A stretch of 64,000 nucleotides of DNA. Origin: Fasciolopsis buskii. Lineage: Eukaryota; Platyhelminthes; Trematoda; Plagiorchiida; Fasciolidae. This document shows positions 56,635-64,000 of this stretch, one piece after another. The position numbers and the translations under genes were made by a program. Where the stretch lies: positions 417,340 to 481,339 of the forward strand of contig LUCM01006116.1 in assembly GCA_008360955.1 (NCBI GenBank), given 5' to 3'. How positions within the stretch are numbered: position 1 is the stretch's first letter; every line of letters begins with the position of its first letter. The notes beneath the pieces were generated by a model. That model saw only the letters and a program-made list of their open reading frames with translations, made no database searches and was not told the DNA's origin.

Positions 56635-56735
56635 CAGCCGGCGGTGTCCAGGTGGATAAGGTCGTGGCGTTTGTACGTGAAGGTCGCGGGTTCGAATCCT
56701 CCCACCGCCGATCAACTTCCCCACAGCTAATCGAG
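56635..56735 (+). repeat. tRNA-derived SINE-like repeat, family 1 copy 3
   Basis: The ends GGCGGTG and CACCGCC pair as a 7-bp acceptor-like stem. Inside are GATAAGGTCGTGG (D-arm-like) and GCGGGTTCGAATCC, a consensus B box. The T stem has one mismatch, and no proper anticodon arm forms. Two related copies (48005-48125 and 40645-40735) make a SINE more likely than a tRNA gene. About 70 bp downstream is CTGAGTTGAACCGAAACGTC, which faintly resembles a hammerhead 3' half. Confidence 0.65.
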
Positions 56736-56829
56736 TCTGTTTTCTGAGATATATCGTTCCATGCAACGTTGTAGACAAGAAAGGCTGTTCTTCATTCTTA
56801 CTCTGAGTTGAACCGAAACGTCACCAATT

Positions 56830-59800
56830 AGTTAACAAAGGGACTAGATTACGAACGCTAGTAATTCACGCCTTCTTGTGCAGAGTTTTCTCGCTTACCA
56901 GCTCATTGGTAGCTGACCTGCAAAGCGACGTTCTGTCCTCGATACTCCTCTCTTTAAACATTTCTATTAAGTCGAATTTCATCACATCTTTGATTGTCAG
57001 CTTTTTAGGGGATGTAATAGTTTTAAGGCCATAAGATGATAACTTTCCACTTAACGCTCGCCATTCTGAAACGTCAAATTCCTGTCATAGCACAGGGGCT
57101 TAAAATATGATCATGTTTGCTCATACCGAACCTAAAAACTTCCGGTTGCTCCTTATCGTGCTCGATAGTTGAAAAGTTCAAAAGAAATTAGTTCTAATTT
57201 ACACCATATGATTACTTAGCTCCACGCTTTTCATTAATATGGGTGATGCAGTTGGTGCGGATTCACCTTTTCGCCACTGCATATCACTTGTTTTATCTAA
57301 CATGACTTGATTTTGATAGTTGTATTTTGTTGAAACACAACCTACATTGATTATTTGACGACGTTAATTGCAGTGGTTTATGTTTTCATGTTTAACCACA
57401 AGCGCCCGTAACATAGACTTCAATCAGTTCGGCAAAGACTGCCAGACTGTGAGTCGAAAATTGCCTCCGTACAATCAGCAGGCTCTGAAAACTGATTTGT
57501 CTGTGCTCCTTTCCCTAAGTCAGACTGACACTTAGTTAAGTGAGTTAGAAAATACCGCATCCCGTCGCCCTTTCACAAAAGCGAAAAGCCTTTATCCCTG
57601 ATGATTTACCGGGGCTGATGTCTTTTAAGCTCTTTTACAAAAACCGAGGTCATTGTGAATGCTAATAGTGTGGCGTACAAAGATTTTTTGAGAACTGACG
57701 TTTCATCGGCTATGATGTGGTAATTGCTGTCATACAGAATGGGCCCAATATGTGCGTCTAGGTTTAGCCGAAAAACTATTACTCGACGAAGCACTAACTA
57801 ATATGGGATTTTCGAATTTTTATGGTAACTTCGCCATTTGATCCAATAGTTCTAAATGAAAGTTTACGTACACCAATTCTACATCGATGCATTTTACTCG
57901 CTTCCCATATGGACCCCTGGAAATGTCACCGGTGATGCTATCGGAGGTAGAGATTTTGAAATCTCTCTTGTAAGATAAAACACGTTTCCACAAGCTCTTA
58001 CAAACACTGCTTGAGCTATACAATCCAATCCTGTGCGAACATGTTTCTGTGGCCTTACCACACTTTCCTCTTTCTCTTTCTCTTTCGCTCTCTCTCTCTC
58101 TCTCTCCCTCATTGTTTTTTTATAGCCTACCCAACAGTTATCGGGTGTACACGCTTGTCGGGAGAACGCCATACGGGCGTCGAAGTTTAGAAACCTGGCA
58201 GAAATAGCACAGGAGCTGTCGGCTAAATACGGTTGCAAATCGACGACAATTACTATGCTTTGTCCAATCCATAGAATTTCGATTATTATACTAATCAATT
58301 TGTTTGCAATTTCACAAGTAATAGGGTGGTCTGCATTTGTTTGTTTACTAGCTTCTTAATTTCATGGCTTTGATAATTTGGTCCGATATTCACTTCTGGA
58401 CTGATCTTTAGGATAGTAGAGACGAACCCTTTTAGGTTGGCTAATTAAATGCATTGGTAAACGCTATTCTCTCTGCCGATCAAGACAAACTCAAAATTTC
58501 GAAATTGGGACTTAACTAATTTATTTTAGGGTCATATACAACTTCCTTGCTACTGTAATCTAGAGATTTGTGGCTTCAGGCATCTGTGGGATCCAGCTAG
58601 AGAGATAGAATTTGGCCAGTAAATAACGGGGTTCAGGCACACTCAAGGGTGCTGTTTGACACGTGAACAGTCATTCAGTACACTCGAGCTCACTTTTCTG
58701 CTTTATTGGCTTTCTGAGGCTCATCCGCACATCTTAACATTACAATGAATACTAGTGCTGTACCCGCCCAATGAATTTGAAATCGCACAAAACCCTACAA
58801 GTTTGAATAAAACAGCCTTTGATGCATGAAATAGCTTCCATTTTTGTCTTCGTACGATGGACGTTGACCGCAATGGAACACGGGATTTGAAATGTGCTCT
58901 ATTAGCTAACAGTCCATGGAAATTACCTGAGAGAATATCGTGAGATGAGGTCAAAGTCAGTCTTACCCCCCAAAACTAACCGTCGAAGCCCCTTGGTTTT
59001 CGATGGACTGTCTAACATATTGACGAATAATTGGACAGACATTTCCATTTGGAAGAATTCGTCCCGTTAATTTCTTAAATGATTCCCGTGAAACTCTTTA
59101 GCTGTTGACTAGACATTGAACACGTAAAGGTTTTCTCTTCCAGTAATGTTATAACTAGGGAATACTGTCCTGGATTCTAAGGGCGAATTATGGAAGCCCA
59201 ATCTGTATAATAAGTTATTTTGCGTCGTTTTACCTCCCACAATAAGAGTGCATACGTGGATTCACAAGACCATCATCTAGGGTTTTGTAAAAGGAATGAC
59301 AAAACGAATTTCCGGAAAATTTGAGCCGATGTGACGGTAACATTTTACAACTAGTAGTCTGTATTGAAATTCACTATCCCCATTGAAGGTTTTTGTGTCA
59401 TTTGCTAGCCTTCGGTCATCGTTAAGTATCGTCGAGCCACCTTTTACAGCCAGTACCTGGGTTGGAATAAACAGATCTAACGTTCGCACTAGGTTAGCAA
59501 TTACTTTTATAGGGTCACAGACGTTGTGCTTCACGTGCGTATGTGATATGCGTTGTACCGAAGCGTGTTTACTTCACTCCAGGCCGATGCCACCAAACAC
59601 AGCCCAAGCCCACTAGACGATCGTCAGAGGCCGTTAAACGGCGGAGGTGCCCGTATTTGAAAAGCCGATTCCTTGTACAGATTCGTTAATTTCAGTGATG
59701 CTTGATAACAGACCTTAAAATTTTACTTGACAGTCATTACGTCGCCATCTGAGCCGGTGCCACTGTTGTCGGAAGTAGTGTGGTGCTGTCACCTGATAGG

Positions 59801-62800
59801 TAGAGCATTAGTGCACAAATTATGTGTCGAATCCATGGTCTGACAATTCACTGCCGACCACCAGCCAACATACTTCGAACTTTGGTTATTTGATTGTGCA
59901 TTGGTTAGATCACTCTTGTGTTGATGGTTTCTATTGGTTAGCTCTCGTCTGTAAAAATGACATTTATTTACACTCTGACTAGGCATTGCGATTTGTGGCC
60001 ACATTGTTCTGACCACTGTTTATTAATGCATTCAGATGTGGTTGCATGATGTGAGACTTTGACTGATAGTTCGCTTCCTCTAATCAATCCTATACGAAAA
60101 GAACATGGTTATCATCCCAACCATCTGACAACATAAAGATCCCGCAAAATGTTTAATAAATGTTATAGCAAAATGCCACCCAGCAACCTCCAACACTACC
60201 TGCCTGTGTTGGACGCATGAGCTTCGTTCACTGATATTGGTCTATTTTTGATGAAATCGATAAAATCACAAATTTATTAGAGCTAGTTCTAATTGAGGCG
60301 TCACCTCAGAAGCACCGGGCGTGCCATTATTATTTCTTCGTTTCGTTTCTCTAAATTGTTTCGAAAATAAATCATTTATTCCCGAGATAAACGCATACGA
60401 ACGTGAAGTCCTAAAAATGCCTCAGATGTCATTGTACCGAATATGTTCCACTAAAATGGGATTCTTCCAGTTTGCATTTGAAAGCTTTGTAAATAATCCG
60501 TTTTGTCATCAGGCTGTATTGAGCTTCTTGTTTTCTTTTGGCATTTAGTTTTCAGTAGGAGTTATGCCATTATTACTGACTATCTGTATCCGTGCTTTAA
60601 TGTTAGTGGCCGAATTCCTTCTTTGTCGTCGATACCACAAGGACACACACACAAAAAATGTGTAATGTTCCGCATCATTTGCAGTACACAAAACAGATTT
60701 TTTAATGCTCACTGGTAACAATACACTTTCTAAACTTTCCCGTTAGAACAGAAACTGACTACGGCTAACTTGTTACTGCATTTGGGTGTTGGCACTTACA
60801 CTGTCGTCAAGACAAGGAGATCACAACCAGTCTGCTATCATTCAGTTGGTAGTTATATAGTTTTCTGGAAGAACCTAAGCCAAGGAAAATGGAGCTGGGA
60901 ATTCCCGATGTGAATTCACAACTGGGCTAATTAGAACAAAATTTCATTTCCATCAAATATTTTTTTTTAATCTCCAACGTAGGTTCGCATAAAAATTGAT
61001 GACATTTTGTCAGTAATGAACAAGGACGTGACAGAAGTCGAACACTTCGTTTGTAATTCACATCACTATTTCGTATCACCACCCCTCTCCGTCATAGCTC
61101 AAATGCTGCACCTTTATCGTTCCCAAAAGTGAGTTAGTTACGAAAAATTTCTGAGCATCACGTGCATAACGCGGTACGTACTTTCAGTGCATTCACACGG
61201 GATCGTGATTAGCCTAAGTAAATAGTATGCGCATCTTTGGGCTCGTAAGTGACTGCGATTCAAAACTTGCATGTAATAAGAAAAAGTTGAGTGATGTTTA
61301 CTGTATGTATAACAATACTACTGTGGTCCCATGAATCCATTCAACTCGTCCCTCAACTTTGAATATTGTGTAACCGTAAATCGTGAACGCGGAAACTTAG
61401 GGCATAGTCCACCGTGATTAATATTGGCATTGGCCAATATTTGCACGTGATGAAATAGGGATGAAACAGGCCCCCTTGTTTCCAATTCTCGGGGCAGTCA
61501 TGATTGACTTGCATTAAGTGATGCATGCATCGCATATTGGGATTAATCGTTCGCTGGTTTGTTGTCATGAGGACCAAGAACTCGAGTTCGGGTAATCAAA
61601 ACATGAAATGCACGCTCGGCAATACACTAGGATAGGATTCGCGTGCGTCCCAATCTGAAATGGGCAACACAAAAGGAAAACCGGCGTTAGCCAAAGACTA
61701 GTAAGTGTATCAATCAGCATCAACACTCAGACAGTCAAATTCATTTCAGCAACTCAACGTGTTCATCACAAAAAGCCCAGTTACCATTGGCGAAGTTATG
61801 GTCTAGTACAGTGTAGGAACGTTGAAATCACGTGATATCAAATCGTCTGAGTTTGTTCGTCAAATTATGCCAAAACAAATCGAGGTCATCGTGACAGACA
61901 CCAGATGCAGACATTCCGTTTGTCTGTCCTCAAAACCAAAGGATCGATTGCGATAAAATTCCAAGAGGAAAAGGCGAGAAATTTTGACAAAATCAAAATT
62001 AGAAAAGATTGATTTGTATTACTAAACTCATTCGGCTGCACAATAAGTAATTAGAATCTGGGAATTGCAGGAAAATATACACAAACGCTTCACCCCAACG
62101 CTGGATTACTTTGGTGCCTATGTGCACAATTAGATATTAATTTAAGATGACAACAAATTTCAACCCGTCAAAACATCAGTTTCTGTTAGGTTGATGTTAA
62201 AATCCCAAAGAGAATTGCCAGTAATCCAAACATATCTTACATAGCTCTTTTATTCCGATTCCCAGCGTCCAGTACTACACCATTTTCTTTAATCGCGCGA
62301 CATGAATGAAGATAATGACTGAATAACTACATGTGATGTGACTCGTGCGTTCAGCCGGAAAAGAACTAAGCACTACGCGTTGAGCATACTTCCAGTGCAT
62401 CTCCTGGATACCATGAATCATCTAATGGAGTAGAGCAAGACAAGCATGTAAAAATGATTTTCTTGTAACGTCAGAAATCATGCATCCCATTCATGCAATT
62501 TCTGCTGCTTGCTGATTTAATGTGAGCACCCTGTGCAAGAAACATTCTTCATTGATTGATAAGAAATGGTGGAAGATACTCAACAAACTCAAAGTTGCCA
62601 GTTTAAACAGTTCACCGAACCTACTTCTTTGCAGCTGGTGCAACCCAATGTACATTCTCATATTTTTACGGGTTACTAACGGCTGAAAGCTACGTTACAC
62701 AAATAGATTTCCTTTCGATGCATGATCATCCATGGAGTGAACAGATTCACCAGTGCAAAAGCTCAAAATTTATTAACAATTTTCGTTATTCATTTCAGTT

Positions 62801-63600
62801 TCTGTCAAAAGGGTTGACCTCACTCGTTTTCGGTCCATTGCACAAAGTTTTGTGCCATGTTTCATTTCCCCAATAGCGGTTTGTGCTTGGATAAGCATAA
62901 CGGAACTTCGATTTCGTTAGGTTCAGAGATTTCCACTCGTATAGCTGTCACTGATAAAATTTGTGACAACTGTAATTTGATGGGTCACTTTTATAAATAC
63001 AGCAATTTTCGTTGCTTTACTATAAATGACGATAACAATAAACCATTTTCTTTATTTATATTAGAAAAATGCAATGTTTCAGGGACGGAATGCAATAATG
63101 AAAACGACTGCTGATTTGGAAAGCGATATAGTTGAAAGACTGGAACTAGCGCACTCCAAATTCTAGAGCCCCGAATTCATACGTTTGACCGCGGTTGTTA
63201 AATTGAAACGATTGAGTGAACTGGAGTCCCGATTACAAACGATCACAGTAACGTGTAGCTTGACTAGTCGAAATGAGAGTTTTGGTTCTCCGTCACCTTT
63301 TACAAGATCACGAGAGTTTGGCATCCCTATATAACTATCTATGAACACGGAAGCCTACTCACGCACCATTCGATTCCATCGTTGAATGACTGCAAGATGA
63401 ACCCAATTTCTGGATTTATGGATTTCGCATCCTTTTGACTGAAGCCCGACTGAGGTAAACAGTAGTACCTAGAATTGGATGCATGCTTACGCACAACATG
63501 TGGACAAATGAAATCCGCTACACCAATATTTCGCAGTAAAATCTACAAAACAATGAGTTACTTCTGGGGGAGATTCTGGTATCATATTCGGTTGCCAAAA
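56830..63600. other. Long gene-poor stretch
   Basis: Contains a TC-rich tract (about 58065-58110). A 134-codon minus frame (57894-58298) runs across it and has no recognised domain. A Cys-containing 85-codon + frame lies at 62857-63114, also unrecognised. No transposon motif was identified by eye. Confidence 0.4.
61420..61441. repeat. Perfect 9-bp stem with 4-nt loop
   Basis: AATATTGGC pairs with GCCAATATT around ATTG. No associated gene. Confidence 0.85.
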
Positions 63601-63886
63601 TGGGCAGATATATATATATATATACATATTTATAGTGGGAGAAAAAAAACACAAAAGTCGCCGAAACTCAGTCAAAGAGGGTCATGTGAGAAAGCTTCCC
63701 GCCAATAGGTCGTACAGCAAGAAAGCGAATAATTGAATGCGCATTCTTAATTATTTGGCGAGAAATGGCAAATCGTTTCGATGAGAAACCGCGTGCTATG
63801 GATTAACTGAAATCATACAGTGCCTACCATGGGCATATTTTAACCGTGACGGTCACGAAATGGTTGAGAGAAAAAATGGGATTAAT

Positions 63887-64000
63887 TCACAAGTTTGGCG
63901 CATATTCTGCTACGAGTCCGACATAAATGCACACTGGAAAACGGTGAGCTCACCATTATCTTTCAGTCAATTCTTGGCAATTTGAAGTGACATCTAGCAC
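63887..64000 (-). repeat. Repeat C, copy 2, cut by the window end
   Basis: The reverse complement matches 37026-37138 with about eight mismatches. The true end lies beyond the window. Confidence 0.9.

Noticed and set aside
56635..56735. A functional tRNA gene
   Set aside because: Acceptor-like ends and B box are good, but the T stem has a mismatch, no anticodon arm forms and related copies occur as dispersed repeats.
57894..58298. 134-codon minus-strand frame as a gene
   Set aside because: It runs across a TC-rich low-complexity tract that supplies its RERERE segment, and the rest has no recognised domain.
62857..63114. Cys-containing 85-codon frame as a small secreted protein or exon
   Set aside because: No signal peptide, no clear Cys pattern and no partner exons. 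Only an AG preceded by a pyrimidine-rich stretch lies upstream.
37026..64000. Repeat C pair as terminal inverted repeats of a single 27-kb transposon
   Set aside because: The interior holds several unrelated relics and no transposase, and the right copy runs off the window. Two separate copies of a dispersed repeat are simpler.

Overview
The window looks like nuclear DNA of a parasitic flatworm, most likely a digenean trematode (fluke). It shows a widely spaced multi-exon gene, AT-rich non-coding DNA with many (TA)n tracts, and decayed APE-type non-LTR retrotransposons of the two kinds common in flukes (RTE-like and CR1-like), plus tRNA-derived SINE-like repeats. No bacterial operons, rRNA genes or CRISPR arrays are visible.

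One real protein-coding gene is supported. Seven exons on the + strand, between 4382 and 25298, encode the greater part of a divergent gamma subunit of AMP-activated protein kinase (AMPK gamma, SNF4-like, four CBS motifs). Its 5' end lies upstream of the window. I placed the junctions by canonical AG/GT sites, reading phase and similarity to AMPK gamma. All six introns are phase-compatible, and the exons sum to 2445 nt (814 codons plus a stop) with no frameshift. The protein keeps the Asp of the CBS1, CBS3 and CBS4 nucleotide-binding motifs. It has lost several basic phosphate-binding residues, including the Arg whose change to Gln is the activating mutation of human gamma-2 R302Q. It also carries a long insertion inside CBS2 and a Ser/His-rich C-terminal tail of about 325 residues.

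Region by region: 1-4381 is upstream intron holding a decayed, nearly full-length RTE-like LINE (about 634-4060). 4382-25298 is the AMPK gamma gene; its introns hold a gypsy-like protease relic, an RTE endonuclease fragment, an antisense RTE 3' end, SINE-like elements and several unnamed repeat pairs. 25299-64000 is gene-poor. It contains two colinear CR1-like LINE relics (about 29360-31070 and 53090-54585), a Tc1-like transposase relic (about 28640-29090), an RTE 3' end (52263-52855, antisense) and a 1.45-kb element with near-perfect 208-bp terminal inverted repeats (50751-52199). It also contains hammerhead-ribozyme-like motifs, three copies of one tRNA-derived SINE family and an inverted pair of repeats (37026-37138 and 63887-64000). 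The stretches between these look non-coding.

The best leads are the AMPK gamma with altered nucleotide-binding residues, the TIR element, the hammerhead-like motif at about 33955-34030 (minus) and a perfect 32-bp palindrome inside the RTE element. All alignments were done by eye; no database search was run.
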